A stretch of DNA of 64,000 nucleotides from Chryseobacterium shigense (GTDB taxonomy: Bacteria > Bacteroidota > Bacteroidia > Flavobacteriales > Weeksellaceae), in the NCBI RefSeq assembly GCF_900156575.1, contig NZ_FTNY01000003.1, positions 434,001 through 498,000 of the forward strand, in the 5' to 3' direction. Under the pieces are notes generated by a model that worked only from the letters and a program-made list of their open reading frames with translations, was not told where the DNA came from and made no database searches. A program made the position numbers and the translations under genes. Every line of letters starts with the position of its first letter. Position 1 is the first letter of the stretch. Shown here in pieces: positions 24,667 through 34,368 of this stretch.

Positions 24667-27354
24667 ATGAAATTATATATTTCCAAGGTCATTCTTGGTC
24701 TAATGATCCTGTCTGTACACTTCATATCAGCACAAAACCTATCAAAAAGCCAGTTCAAAGTCAAAGGAAACTGCGAAATGTGCCAGACCAGAATAGAAAC
24801 TTCTGCTAAAAAAGCAGGTGCTAAAAATGCGGTTTATTCTATCGATCTGCAGACTTTAACCCTTGAAACAGATGGTAAGGTTTCTACAGACGAAATTCTA
24901 AAAAAAGTAGCCGATGCCGGTCACGACAATGAAAAATTCAAATCTTCTGAAGCTACTTATAATGGGCTTCCGGGATGTTGTCATTATCAAAGAGACCTTC
25001 AATCTCCTCCTGCTGAAGCGCATCAGCATCATGCTAAAAAAGAAAATGAGTTTTATGTGAAAGGAAACTGTGCTTCATGTAAAGCGAGAATCGAAAAAGC
25101 AGCCAAAATCGCTGGTGCAGATTCCGCAGAGTGGAGCGCAGAAAAGCAAACGCTCACCTTAAAGTTTAACCCTTCAAAAACCTCATCAGACAAGGTCCTG
25201 AAAGCTATTGCCGATGCAGGCCATGACAATGAAAAATACAAAACAACGGACGCGGTTTACAAAAATCTTCCGGGATGTTGTCTGTATGACAGGGATATCC
25301 CTTTCGGGGAAGCGAATCCAAATGTTCATTTTGAAGAGGGAACCACAGCGGAAGAGCATAAAGATCATCAGGCATCTGCCTCTCCCGAAATCCACGAACC
25401 TTCCGAAAAAAGTATTGAAGGAGTATTGATTACAGGCTCAAAAGCAGCGACAGCGTTAAGCAAAAAAGAAGCAGGTCTTGTTTTTAATATTGATAAAAAG
25501 GAATTGCTGAAAGCAGCTTGCTGTAACCTGTCAGAAAGTTTTGAAACCAACGCCACAGTAGACGTTTCCTTCAGTAATGCCGTTACAGGAACCAAACAGC
25601 TGAAAATGCTGGGCCTGGATCAGAAATACACCAGTTTAACGAAGGAGCTTTTACCGGAGATCAGAGGTCTTGCATCTGCGTACGGACTGAATTTCATTCC
25701 CGGAAGATGGATTGAAAGTATTCAGTTGACAAAAGGTGGAAGTACGGTAACCAACGGCTACGAAAGCATCACAGGGCAGATCAATACTGAGCTTTTGAAA
25801 AATGCCAAAGAACCTGAAACTTCATTAAATATTTTCGCTGATTTCAACGGAAGAGCGGAAGCCAATATCACGAGTGTCTCTTCTATCAATGAAAAATGGT
25901 CTCAGACCTTTTTACTGCATGGAAACGGAACTTTCGGAGATACGGATATGAATCACGATACTTTCCTGGACAGACCGAAAGGAACGCAGATTAATGCAGC
26001 GTATCTCCTTAATTACAATGACCTTGAAAAATCGGGATTCGGATCTCATTTCGGGATCAATTTCCTGAGAGATGAGAGAACAGCCGGACAGATGGGCTTT
26101 GACAAAAAGTTGGGTCAGGACAAACAAGGCGCTTATGGTGTCGGCATTGATATTTCAAGATTCCAGGTTTGGAATAAAACGGGATATGTATTTAAAGGAA
26201 AGCCTTACCAGAGTTTAGGATGGATGAACCAGTATGTTTATCATCAGCAGGATAGTTTTTTCGGAATGAGAAATTACGCCGGGAAACAGCATACCTATTA
26301 TTCCAATTTAATCTTTGAAAGCATCATCGGGAATACGAATCACAAGTATAAAGCCGGAGCCAGCTTTTTGTATGACGGCTACGAGGAAACGTATTTAAAG
26401 GATGACATGAAGAGAAATGAAATCGTTCCCGGAATTTTCGCAGAGTATACTTTAACAGGATTAAAATATACTTTAGTAGCAGGAGCCAGAGCCGATTTTC
26501 ATAACCTTGCAGGAACCCAGTTCACTCCGAGAGTTAATTTTAAATATGATTTTACCCCTCAGACGATTGTAAGACTTTCTGCGGGCAGAGGATTCAGAAC
26601 GGCTAATGTTTTTGCGGAAAACCAACAGTATTTTGCCTCGAACAGAAGCATTCAGATTCTTCAGAACGGTGGAAACATTTACGGATTAAGACCTGAAATT
26701 GCATGGAACTACGGAGCCAGTTTACAGCAGGAATTCAAGCTTTTCGGAAGAAAATCTTCTATTGTTGCCGATTTTTTCAGAACAGATTTCCAGGATCAGG
26801 TGCTTGTGGATCTTGACCGTTCTCCACAGCAGCTGACCTTCTATAATTTGGAAGGAAAATCTTTTGCGAACTCTTTCCAGACGCAGTGGGATTTTACCCC
26901 TTTTAAGAATTTTGATGTGCGATTGGCTTATAAATATTATGATGTTCAGGCAGATTATATCGATGGCAAAAGAGAAATTCCTTTCATGGCCAAGCACAGA
27001 GGTTTTGTGAATCTTGCGTATGCAACCAATAAAAGTGATAAAGGAGGATTCTGGAGTTTTGACACAACGTTGAATTGGGTTGGAAAACAAAGACTTCCTG
27101 ACACCTCAACCAACCCAACTGAATTCCAGCTTCCTGTATATTCTGATTCTTATGCGGTGCTTAATGCGCAGATCTCAAGAAATTTCAATAAAAAGCTCCG
27201 AGCATATGTAGGCGGTGAAAATCTTACGTCTTACTATCAGAAAAATGCCATTGTTGATTTCAGAAATCCTTTTGGAAATTATTTTGATGGCGGGATGGTG
27301 TATGCGCCTATTATGAAGGCTAATTTTTATGTAGGCCTGGATGTGACCTTTTAA
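24667..27354 (+). CDS. TonB-dependent receptor with two N-terminal HMA domains
   Basis: An 895-residue outer-membrane receptor. After the signal peptide (ending FISAQ) come two heavy-metal-associated modules at about 30-110 and 130-210. Each has GNCxxC (Cys36/39 and Cys135/138), ends an HMA fold with ADAGHDNEK, and closes with LPGCC-x-Y-x-RD (Cys104/105 and Cys204/205). A His-rich linker follows (HQHHAKK, HFEEGTTAEEHKDH). The plug starts near 250 and has its own CC pair at 285-286. The barrel ends in FYVGLDVTF. HMA domains usually bind Cu(I) or other soft metals, so metal or metal-complex uptake or sensing is likely. It forms a cluster with the two upstream exported proteins. Confidence 0.88.
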   Translation: MKLYISKVILGLMILSVHFISAQNLSKSQFKVKGNCEMCQTRIETSAKKAGAKNAVYSIDLQTLTLETDGKVSTDEILKKVADAGHDNEKFKSSEATYNGLPGCCHYQRDLQSPPAEAHQHHAKKENEFYVKGNCASCKARIEKAAKIAGADSAEWSAEKQTLTLKFNPSKTSSDKVLKAIADAGHDNEKYKTTDAVYKNLPGCCLYDRDIPFGEANPNVHFEEGTTAEEHKDHQASASPEIHEPSEKSIEGVLITGSKAATALSKKEAGLVFNIDKKELLKAACCNLSESFETNATVDVSFSNAVTGTKQLKMLGLDQKYTSLTKELLPEIRGLASAYGLNFIPGRWIESIQLTKGGSTVTNGYESITGQINTELLKNAKEPETSLNIFADFNGRAEANITSVSSINEKWSQTFLLHGNGTFGDTDMNHDTFLDRPKGTQINAAYLLNYNDLEKSGFGSHFGINFLRDERTAGQMGFDKKLGQDKQGAYGVGIDISRFQVWNKTGYVFKGKPYQSLGWMNQYVYHQQDSFFGMRNYAGKQHTYYSNLIFESIIGNTNHKYKAGASFLYDGYEETYLKDDMKRNEIVPGIFAEYTLTGLKYTLVAGARADFHNLAGTQFTPRVNFKYDFTPQTIVRLSAGRGFRTANVFAENQQYFASNRSIQILQNGGNIYGLRPEIAWNYGASLQQEFKLFGRKSSIVADFFRTDFQDQVLVDLDRSPQQLTFYNLEGKSFANSFQTQWDFTPFKNFDVRLAYKYYDVQADYIDGKREIPFMAKHRGFVNLAYATNKSDKGGFWSFDTTLNWVGKQRLPDTSTNPTEFQLPVYSDSYAVLNAQISRNFNKKLRAYVGGENLTSYYQKNAIVDFRNPFGNYFDGGMVYAPIMKANFYVGLDVTF

Positions 27355-27445
27355 TCAAACCATCTTAAAATAGTGTTTTTTTTAACGCAAAGTTGATCTA
27401 TCACACCCAGAATCAACAAGTTAATTTGATGAATCTCATCAACTG

Positions 27446-27473
27446 GAGGCTGTCCAAAAACAGTCTCTTTTTT
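27446..27473 (+). terminator. Terminator after the HMA-TonB receptor
   Basis: The stem GAGGCTGT with ACAGTCTC (one G-U pair) is followed by six Ts. Flanking TCTCAT and ATGAGA could extend it. Confidence 0.7.
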
Positions 27474-27815
27474 ATGAGATAATGTACCCTGAATAAACTT
27501 TCCTGAAGCAAGTTCCCAGAACTCAGGTCAAAAAAAATTAACGCTGTTATTTCTATCGATAAATATCTGTGATTCACCGATATATATCGAGGTTGTTTAT
27601 GGAAATTTTATTTTTAGAATGTTGTTCCTTTGCACCAGTAAAATTAACCAAATAAGAATGCTCATGATGTATTCCAAATGGGAAATTTTACAAAAAACAA
27701 AATGATGAAATAAAATCGCTGCGACGATAACCTCAAGAACCTCTTGAACACAAAAAAAACACAAAAACACAAATTTATAAAGAGGTTAACTTGGTTTATT
27801 GGTTATTTGACAAAG

Positions 27816-27843
27816 AAGGCTGTTTTCAAAAACAGCCTTTTTT
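27816..27843 (+). terminator. Second terminator-like hairpin near the cupin gene 3' end
   Basis: A 10-bp stem, AAGGCTGTTT with AAACAGCCTT, is followed by Ts on the plus strand. It shares its core with the hairpin at 27446. Confidence 0.65.
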
Positions 27844-27857
27844 ATTTTTGCAGATCA

Positions 27858-28355
27858 TTATCTTCCGAAATCATCCTGTACCCTTACAATATCTTCTTCA
27901 TCTGAAGGGTGGGAAGCATCGGTATGCTGCCATATTTCAGCAACAACACCCCAACCGTCAAGTCCTATCAGTCTGTGTCTTTCACCTTGCTGAAGTTTGA
28001 TCTGATCTGCTGGATGGTATTCTTTCAACTCGCCTTCTTCATCGGTATTGCTTGTTTTAATTCCAACGGTACCTTCCACTACCTGCCAGATTTCAGCTCT
28101 GCGGTGATGGTACTGCCAGCTTAGACGGGCATTTGGGGCCACCAAAAGGATTTTAGGGCTCAGTTTTCCGCCTATTTTCAGGCTTTCTACATCGATTCCA
28201 TCAAAATACTGATTGGCAAAATCCTGAGCCTGATTTTCATCGATCACGAAAAAGCCACCCCATGGTCTTGTATCATCTTTTGCCGCAATAGTGAAACCCT
28301 GGGTTTCCAGCATTTTTGTTACTTTGTCAAATATTTCTGTTTTCTCTGCATTCAT
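27858..28355 (-). CDS. Cupin protein, mannose-6-phosphate isomerase type II-like
   Basis: A 165-residue single cupin. RPWGGFFVIDE resembles the RPWG motif of type II phosphomannose isomerases and ManC C-terminal domains. LSWQYHHRRAEIWQVVEGTVGI and LQQGERHRLI contribute the metal-binding His/Glu set. Enzymes of this fold interconvert mannose-6-P and fructose-6-P. The activity is inferred from fold and from its place next to the mannose-cleaving locus. The ATG at 28355 (MNAEKTE) is preferred over an upstream TTG. It lies 49 bases downstream of GH92 on the same strand, so it can be read as the last gene of the locus. Confidence 0.72.
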   Translation of the reverse strand: MNAEKTEIFDKVTKMLETQGFTIAAKDDTRPWGGFFVIDENQAQDFANQYFDGIDVESLKIGGKLSPKILLVAPNARLSWQYHHRRAEIWQVVEGTVGIKTSNTDEEGELKEYHPADQIKLQQGERHRLIGLDGWGVVAEIWQHTDASHPSDEEDIVRVQDDFGR

Positions 28356-28404
28356 AATGTATTCCTGTTCTAAAATTATTTTCAAATATAAAGTTTGTTG
28401 ATCA

Positions 28405-30675
28405 TTATTCCTTCGACATAGAGTATGGAAAGTCCTTTTCCTGCGAGCCTCTTTCTTTGTTTGGCTTGCTGTCCATCTGGAATTCCAGTACGGCTCCGTT
28501 CATCAGTTCTTTGTGACTGAGCCAGTTTTTTGAATAAGACCGAAGATTTACGTTTAACGATTTAACGTATAGATTTTCAGCATTGTTAGCAGGTGCTTTT
28601 ATTTCAATTTTCTTGCCATTTTCCAGGTGAATCACTGCTTCTTTGAAAAGCGGCGCTCCCAAAACATACTGATCTGTAGCTGGTGTTACCGGATAAAATC
28701 CTAAGGCTGAGAATACGTACCAAGCGGAAGTCTGTCCGTTATCCTCATCCCCGCAATACCCGTCCGGTGTTGCAAAATAAAGCTTATCCAATACCTGTCT
28801 TGTCCAATATTGCGTTTTGTACGGCGCTCCGGCATAGTTGTACAAATAAATCATATGCTGGATCGGTTGGTTTCCGTGGGCATACTGTCCCATATTCATG
28901 ATCTGCATTTCGCGGATTTCGTGGATGACGCTTCCATAATAACTGTCGTCAAAGACTGGCGGAAGGGAAAATACCTCATCCAGTTTGGCTTCGAATTTCT
29001 TTTTTCCTCCCATTAATTTTGACAAACCGTCAATATCCTGGAAAACCGACCAGGTATAATGCCAGCTGTTTCCTTCTGTAAAGGCATCGCCCCATTTAAA
29101 CGGATTGAATGGTGACTGGAATTTTCCGTCTTTATTTTTACCACGCATCAGACCTGTTTCCGGATCAAATACATTTTTATAGTTATCTGCTCTTTTTTTA
29201 TAAATATCAATTTCTGAAGCGGGTTTTCCCAATGCTTTTCCTAACTGATAAATAGCAAAATCATCATATGCATATTCCAGCGTTCTGGCCGCATTTTCAT
29301 TAATCTTTACATCGTAAGGAACGTAACCTAAAGTATTGTAATAGTCTACTCCTCTTCGGCCGACAGCGTCAATCGGACCTTCGTTATTGGCTCCATGTTT
29401 TACGGCCCGCCAAAGGGTTTCCACGTCATATCCGCGAAGTCCTTTGATGTAGGCATCTGCCACCACCGAAGCTGAGTTATTCCCGATCATGATGTCAGAA
29501 TATCCCGGACTGCTCCACTCCGGAAGAAATCCTCCTTCCTTGAATGTATTGGCCAAACCTTCCTGCATTTCTACATTGATGCTTGGATACACCAGATTCA
29601 GGAAAGGATACAAAGCTCTGAAAGTATCCCAGAACCCTGTTCCTGCAAACATTTTCCCATCGAGAATTTTTCCGTTGTAAGGACTCCAGTGTTTTACTTT
29701 GTTTTCGGCATCTATTTCGTATAATTTCTGAGGGAAAAACAATGTTCTGTACAGAGAGGAATAAAACGTTCTCATCTGCTGATCTGTTCCGCCTTTCACT
29801 TCTATTCTGCCCAAGGTTTTATTCCAGATATTTTTAGCATCTGCTTTTACCTGTTCAAAATTTCTGCCTGCGATTTCTCTTTTCAGATTGAGTTCTGCCT
29901 GCTCGAAGCTGATGAACGAAGAAGCTGTTCTTGCATAAACGCTTTCTTTATTTTTGAGTTTAAATCCAACAATGGCCCCGGCGTGATCGCTTGTAATTTC
30001 CAACTGGTTTTTCACAAAAACGCTGTCTTTCCAGGTCGTTGTTAAATCAAAATCTTTATCAAACTGGATGACAAAATAGTTCTTGAAGTTATTATATTTT
30101 CCTCTGGAGTACTTTGTAGTGTAGCCCAAAATTTTTCGTTCTTTCGGTAGAATTTTAATATAGGATCCTTTGTTTAAAGCATCAATCACCACATAGGCAC
30201 TGTCTGTTTTAGGAAAATCAAATTTGAAAAAAGCAGCTCTTTCCGTTGGGGTAAGCTCTGTCGTTACATTGATATCTGCCAGATAAACACTGTAGCTGTA
30301 AGGTTTTGCGTTCTCGGCTTTATGACTGAACCAGCTTGCCCGTTCTTCTTCCTTAAATTTCAGTTTACCGACTCCAGGCATGATGGCAAAAGCACCGTAA
30401 TCATTCATCCATGGAGATGGCTGGTGGGTCTGCTTAAATCCTTTGATCTTATCTGCATCGTAGGTATACGCCCATCCGTCACCCATTTTTCCGGTCTGTG
30501 GCGTCCATAGGTTCATTCCCCATGGAAGTCCTATGGCTGGATAGGTATTCCCGTTGGACAGCGATGGCTTGGATTGGGTTCCCATTAAAGGATTAACATA
30601 ATCCGCAGGCGATATTCCCTGGCCCAGCGCAAAGATATTGAGGACAATAAAAAAAGTTGAAAATAAAGACTTCAT
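28405..30675 (-). CDS. GH92 alpha-mannosidase (first copy)
   Basis: A 756-residue exported enzyme of family GH92: calcium-dependent, inverting exo-alpha-mannosidases acting on N-glycans. The signal peptide is at 1-19. The N-terminal beta-sandwich starts at YVNPLMGTQS. The (alpha/alpha)6 domain includes GTGFWDTFRALYPFL and FTEGNSWHYTW, whose Glu534 matches the position of the catalytic acid in characterised GH92 enzymes. GDEDNGQTSAWYVFSALGFYP carries the base aspartates near 643-645. It lies 17 bases after the ROK kinase gene, so the two are co-transcribed. The linkage cleaved (1,2, 1,3 or 1,6) cannot be told. Confidence 0.93.
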   Translation of the reverse strand: MKSLFSTFFIVLNIFALGQGISPADYVNPLMGTQSKPSLSNGNTYPAIGLPWGMNLWTPQTGKMGDGWAYTYDADKIKGFKQTHQPSPWMNDYGAFAIMPGVGKLKFKEEERASWFSHKAENAKPYSYSVYLADINVTTELTPTERAAFFKFDFPKTDSAYVVIDALNKGSYIKILPKERKILGYTTKYSRGKYNNFKNYFVIQFDKDFDLTTTWKDSVFVKNQLEITSDHAGAIVGFKLKNKESVYARTASSFISFEQAELNLKREIAGRNFEQVKADAKNIWNKTLGRIEVKGGTDQQMRTFYSSLYRTLFFPQKLYEIDAENKVKHWSPYNGKILDGKMFAGTGFWDTFRALYPFLNLVYPSINVEMQEGLANTFKEGGFLPEWSSPGYSDIMIGNNSASVVADAYIKGLRGYDVETLWRAVKHGANNEGPIDAVGRRGVDYYNTLGYVPYDVKINENAARTLEYAYDDFAIYQLGKALGKPASEIDIYKKRADNYKNVFDPETGLMRGKNKDGKFQSPFNPFKWGDAFTEGNSWHYTWSVFQDIDGLSKLMGGKKKFEAKLDEVFSLPPVFDDSYYGSVIHEIREMQIMNMGQYAHGNQPIQHMIYLYNYAGAPYKTQYWTRQVLDKLYFATPDGYCGDEDNGQTSAWYVFSALGFYPVTPATDQYVLGAPLFKEAVIHLENGKKIEIKAPANNAENLYVKSLNVNLRSYSKNWLSHKELMNGAVLEFQMDSKPNKERGSQEKDFPYSMSKE

Positions 30676-30692
30676 GATATCGTTTTGTTAAT

Positions 30693-31553
30693 TTATCTGT
30701 TGCTTTTCTTCAAAGCATAACCCGCAGCACCCAGAATGGCCGCATCTTCAAAAATAGCGGAAATTTTAATAGGAAGATTGATTTTATGCTCTTCCAGATG
30801 TTGATTTAACCTCTCTTTAAAGTAAGGATAGACTTTTGCAATATTCCCGCCTATGACCAAAACTTCAGGATTGTAGTTTCTGACATACTGTACAATGAAG
30901 TCTGCAAAAGAATCTGCATAATCATCAAATATTTTTGTCTGTCGGTCTTCCGGCTGGTCCAGCAGGTCTTTCGTTCCTGATATTTCTCCACCGGTTAAAG
31001 CTTTATAATGATTCACGAACCAACGTGTGGCAAGGTAATCTTCACAGATAGAATCTTTGAAAGGTGAATCCCACAAATCTTCATCTGAGGCTTCTCCATC
31101 ATAAAAAGCCGTTCCCAAACCTGTTCCCAAGGTAACTCCAAAAACTTTACGGTAATCCCGTACGCAGCCTCCGAAAACCTCTCCTTCAAGAAAAGCTCCG
31201 GCATCATTCACAAAATACATCTGATCGGGTGAAATGGCAAGCCTTTCAATCAGTTCCTGTTTAATATTAACCTGATACATATCGATAAATTTCCCCTGCT
31301 GCATCAGCGAAATCCCGTTTTCATAATCAAAAGGACCGGGCATCGCTATACCGATGAGAAGCTCACTTTTAACCAAATCATGGGTCACTTTTTCAATGGC
31401 AGAGATCCAGGCAGAAAAAATAGTTTCCTTCGGACCGAAAGAATCCACGTGTTCTCTCACATATGTAGCACTGATGATTTCGCGCTTCTCCGGATCCACC
31501 TGCGCCATGGTAATATGCGAACCGCCAATGTCTATTCCTACTATATTTTGCAT
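30693..31553 (-). CDS. ROK family sugar kinase
   Basis: A 286-residue cytoplasmic protein with the ROK/hexokinase-actin fold: phosphate-1 loop GIDIGGSHITMAQVD, AMPGPFDYENG, VNDAGAFLEGEVFGG with the catalytic aspartate, GVTLGTGLGTAF, and VLVIGGNIAKV for adenosine. The usual ROK zinc motif C-x-C-G-x-x-G-C is absent. It probably phosphorylates mannose, glucose or GlcNAc freed by the surrounding glycosidases, the choice being open. The gene precedes GH92 by 17 bases and follows a noncoding gap with a terminator, so it may start a second transcript within the locus. Confidence 0.87.
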   Translation of the reverse strand: MQNIVGIDIGGSHITMAQVDPEKREIISATYVREHVDSFGPKETIFSAWISAIEKVTHDLVKSELLIGIAMPGPFDYENGISLMQQGKFIDMYQVNIKQELIERLAISPDQMYFVNDAGAFLEGEVFGGCVRDYRKVFGVTLGTGLGTAFYDGEASDEDLWDSPFKDSICEDYLATRWFVNHYKALTGGEISGTKDLLDQPEDRQTKIFDDYADSFADFIVQYVRNYNPEVLVIGGNIAKVYPYFKERLNQHLEEHKINLPIKISAIFEDAAILGAAGYALKKSNR

Positions 31554-31661
31554 TATACTATGATATTTTTTTTCTTTTGTCAGATATTAGATTTCAGATG
31601 TCAGATATCAGACTGCTGTGCTAAGATCTAAAACTCTATATTATTAAATAATCTGAGTAGT

Positions 31662-31702
31662 TATTAACCATGTCAAGGTTTTGAACCTTGACATGGTTAA
31701 TA
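31662..31702. repeat. Perfect 19-bp inverted repeat with 3-base loop
   Basis: TATTAACCATGTCAAGGTT and its exact complement are separated by TTG. There is no T run on either side, so it is not an ordinary terminator. It resembles palindromic intergenic repeats of the CCTTGACA type. Confidence 0.75.
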
Positions 31703-31837
31703 TAATTCCCGCCCGTCTTTTTCAGTCTTATCATCTCAACTTTCTTACTTCTATCTAATGTCTGACACCTTTGCTCTTTATTCTTTATTCTTATCCCGAA
31801 TATTACTTATCAATACTCTTTTTTCTATTAAAACAGA

Positions 31838-31868
31838 CAGACAAGAAAGCCGATTGGCTTTCTGTCTG
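31838..31868 (-). terminator. Terminator after the first GH18 gene
   Basis: CAGACA-A-GAAAGCC pairs with GGCTTTCTGTCTG (one bulged A, loop GATT). On the minus strand a T-rich stretch follows. It lies 57 bases beyond the stop at 31925. Confidence 0.65.
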
Positions 31869-31924
31869 CCTAAAAATCCCCTAATTTATTTTTACTTTTT
31901 ATACGCCTGATGAGGATTAATTTT

Positions 31925-34339
31925 TTATTCTACAATCACTTTTCCGGAAGATGGTGTCTTGCTGTCTTTTGACTGTATGGTATAGATATAGGTTCCCGCA
32001 GATAAATTCTGACTGCTGATCACCATATCATTTTTATCTATTTTTTTGCTGACTATTAATTTTCCTGCCCTATCATATAACGTGATTTCACTGGCAGATT
32101 TGTCTTTGATGGTAAAATGGATGTCATTTCCTTTTTTAACAGGATTTGGATACGCATAGCTGATATTGTTCTTTTCAGAATTAACTTCTTGTGTAGATAA
32201 TGCCGCAGTACAAGCTACGTCAGTTCTCCAGTTAGTATTAGACATTCCAATGAGGGTCGCAAAGTGCGTATTGGGCGTAGTATCCAGTGCGCCATTTCCA
32301 CTGCCTTCATTCATTTTCCAGTTGGCTTCAAGTCCTGTTGTACTGGCGGAAACATTACAATTGCTGGCAATAATTTCCGTTGGAGTTAATGCTCTTTTCC
32401 ACACTCTGAATTCGTCTAAAAATCCATTAAGGGTTCTTCCGTTCTCATAATTTCTGGCCAGATAAAGAATACCGTTTGCCGTGAAATTACCTGTTGCGGC
32501 AACACTTGCATCCAGAACTCCATTGATATACATTTTCATTGCCGAACCATCATAAGTCGCCGCGATATGATACCATGTATTGGCGTTAAATGTGCTCACA
32601 GAGTTCAGTTTTATCTGAGAAGTTCCAAAGCTTAATATAAATTGCAGTTTGTTATTGGCCAAATTTCCATCACCAAACCTCAGCATTGCAGAATTACTGT
32701 CCCCTACTTCAATCCCCATTACGGATGAGATATAAGGAAAGTTGGGTTTGAATGCATTTACTTTCACCCATCCTTCAAAGGTCACTGCATTTCCGCTAAG
32801 GTTAAACTGTCCCGCATTCAGATAATTGGTGCTTCCATTGAACGAAAGTGATCTGGCGCCAGGGCTCTGTACAGGAGCAAATCCACTGTTAAATGTAGAT
32901 TCACCGGAATATGTGCTGGTCGTTATTCCTCCACATACAGCCTGTACTTTCCAGACATAGCTTGTATTTTCGGTTAAAGCCGGAAGGGTATATGAATTAG
33001 TAGCAACATTAGGAACATCAGTCCAGGTCGTTGCTGCAGATGTTTTATACTGTACATTGTAAGCAGTAGCAGTTCCTACGGCATCCCAGGATAATTTAGT
33101 CGTAGTTCCCAGGTAGCTTTCGGATTTCATGCCTGACGGCGTTCCGCATGTGCTTCCTGAATTAAAACGGGGAGCAAAGAGATACGTACTTTTTATGGTT
33201 GCCGAACAGTTCGACTGTATTCTCCAGTCATATTCAGTATTCAGGGTAAGGTTGCTGATGATGGTATTGTTTCCGGACAAATTGGTCGCGGCATTCACCC
33301 AAGTGGTTGAACTGGCTGGTTTGTAATCAATATTGTAGGTCTGGGAAGCATTACCCGTCCAGTTTAATTTCGCTGAAGTTCCTGTAGTATTCGTTACTTC
33401 TAGTCCTAAAGGCGGATCGCAGGCATCACCCTGAGTCCAGGAATACAATTGACCGCTAAGCAAAGTATTTTCACTGTACAGAATATTAGATCCGGTACTC
33501 AGGTAGCTGGCATTGTTGGCTGCATTAAGATCATACCACATAAATACTCCGTACCCATCATTTATGGTGTTGGTAGCAAGCGTTGTAAGTGTAGCGGGAG
33601 ATGTTGACTGTGGATTGCTGTTCTGAATCCAGGTAGCCGCAGCGGAAAGCTTGGAATTGGTAAGCGGCGGTACTGAAGGAGCGCTATACGTCCCATAATA
33701 CGGATTCCAGGCGTAATTGATATAATTTCCGGCTGCATCGCCATTGTAACTTTGTCTTGATATCGCTGGACCAATATAATAAAACGTGATCAGCTTATCC
33801 GGCATGGCTAATTTGAGTTCCTGCAGAAGCATGACAAAAGAACTGTTGTTCGGCTGCCCTGTTCCGTTATTTCCATAGCCTGCATATTCATCATCCAGAT
33901 CTACTCCATCTAAACCGTAAGTGTAGACCGTGTGAGCAATCTGTTGTGCAAAATCACGGGCCGCTTCACGATTCGGGAAATTGGAAATACCTGCTCCCTG
34001 ATGGTTTCCTAAGATATCCAATAACACTTTAATTCCTTTTTGCTGTAAAGGTCTTACGTAAGTATTGACGTCATTCAAGACCTTAGTTACGTTGTTATTG
34101 CTCGAGATATAAGCTCTGCTTTTCGAAACATCATAGTTGATGTTGGCTGCAAAAATAATGGCAACGTCAAAAAGCTGTCTGTTCGTGTTCTGTAATGTAT
34201 AAGATCCGGCATTCAGCATATTGCTGTTATTCACTTCCACATAGCATACACCCAAAGGATTGAGCTGCTGTGCGTGAAGTCCGGATGCCGCTTGAATGAC
34301 CAGTGCGATCAGGGCAGTAAAAATGGATTTTTTTTTCAT
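31925..34339 (-). CDS. Endo-beta-N-acetylglucosaminidase, GH18 Endo F1/Endo H type, T9SS-exported
   Basis: An 804-residue secreted enzyme. After the signal peptide (cleaved near LHAQ) comes a GH18 barrel (about 25-300) starting NPLGVCYVEVNN. The catalytic D-x-x-D-x-D-x-E is DGVDLDDE at 144-151, with Glu151 as acid. This is the Endo F1/H subgroup, which cuts between the two core GlcNAc residues of high-mannose N-glycans. Two fibronectin III modules (about 310-390 and 400-485), a LamG/concanavalin-like domain (about 500-680) and a T9SS type A sorting domain (from YPNPVKKG, about 730) follow. It should therefore be displayed on, or released from, the cell surface. It is a paralogue of the next gene upstream. 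Confidence 0.9.
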   Translation of the reverse strand: MKKKSIFTALIALVIQAASGLHAQQLNPLGVCYVEVNNSNMLNAGSYTLQNTNRQLFDVAIIFAANINYDVSKSRAYISSNNNVTKVLNDVNTYVRPLQQKGIKVLLDILGNHQGAGISNFPNREAARDFAQQIAHTVYTYGLDGVDLDDEYAGYGNNGTGQPNNSSFVMLLQELKLAMPDKLITFYYIGPAISRQSYNGDAAGNYINYAWNPYYGTYSAPSVPPLTNSKLSAAATWIQNSNPQSTSPATLTTLATNTINDGYGVFMWYDLNAANNASYLSTGSNILYSENTLLSGQLYSWTQGDACDPPLGLEVTNTTGTSAKLNWTGNASQTYNIDYKPASSTTWVNAATNLSGNNTIISNLTLNTEYDWRIQSNCSATIKSTYLFAPRFNSGSTCGTPSGMKSESYLGTTTKLSWDAVGTATAYNVQYKTSAATTWTDVPNVATNSYTLPALTENTSYVWKVQAVCGGITTSTYSGESTFNSGFAPVQSPGARSLSFNGSTNYLNAGQFNLSGNAVTFEGWVKVNAFKPNFPYISSVMGIEVGDSNSAMLRFGDGNLANNKLQFILSFGTSQIKLNSVSTFNANTWYHIAATYDGSAMKMYINGVLDASVAATGNFTANGILYLARNYENGRTLNGFLDEFRVWKRALTPTEIIASNCNVSASTTGLEANWKMNEGSGNGALDTTPNTHFATLIGMSNTNWRTDVACTAALSTQEVNSEKNNISYAYPNPVKKGNDIHFTIKDKSASEITLYDRAGKLIVSKKIDKNDMVISSQNLSAGTYIYTIQSKDSKTPSSGKVIVE

Positions 34340-34368
34340 AGTCTATAAGTTTTAATGGCTGATAAAAT

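Larger units (their letters stand above)
27355..27857. other. Noncoding spacer, 503 bases, between convergent genes
   Basis: It holds two terminator hairpins, at 27446-27473 and 27816-27843, and between them AT-rich sequence with the palindrome CGATATATATCG (about 27579-27590). No ORF longer than about 15 codons looks real. The 340 bases between the hairpins carry no signal I can name. Confidence 0.5.
31554..31924. other. Noncoding spacer, 371 bases
   Basis: It holds the GH18 terminator at 31838-31868, the 19-bp perfect inverted repeat at 31662-31702, and short direct repeats of the type CAGATNTCAGA near 31580-31610. No ORF or clear -7 box was seen. Confidence 0.55.

Noticed and set aside
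27355..27857. Small RNA or hidden gene in the 500-base gap
   Set aside because: Apart from two terminator hairpins and a short palindrome there is no promoter-plus-terminator arrangement that I could defend.
30693..31553. ROK-family transcriptional repressor
   Set aside because: It has no N-terminal HTH and a length of 286 residues, which fits a kinase.
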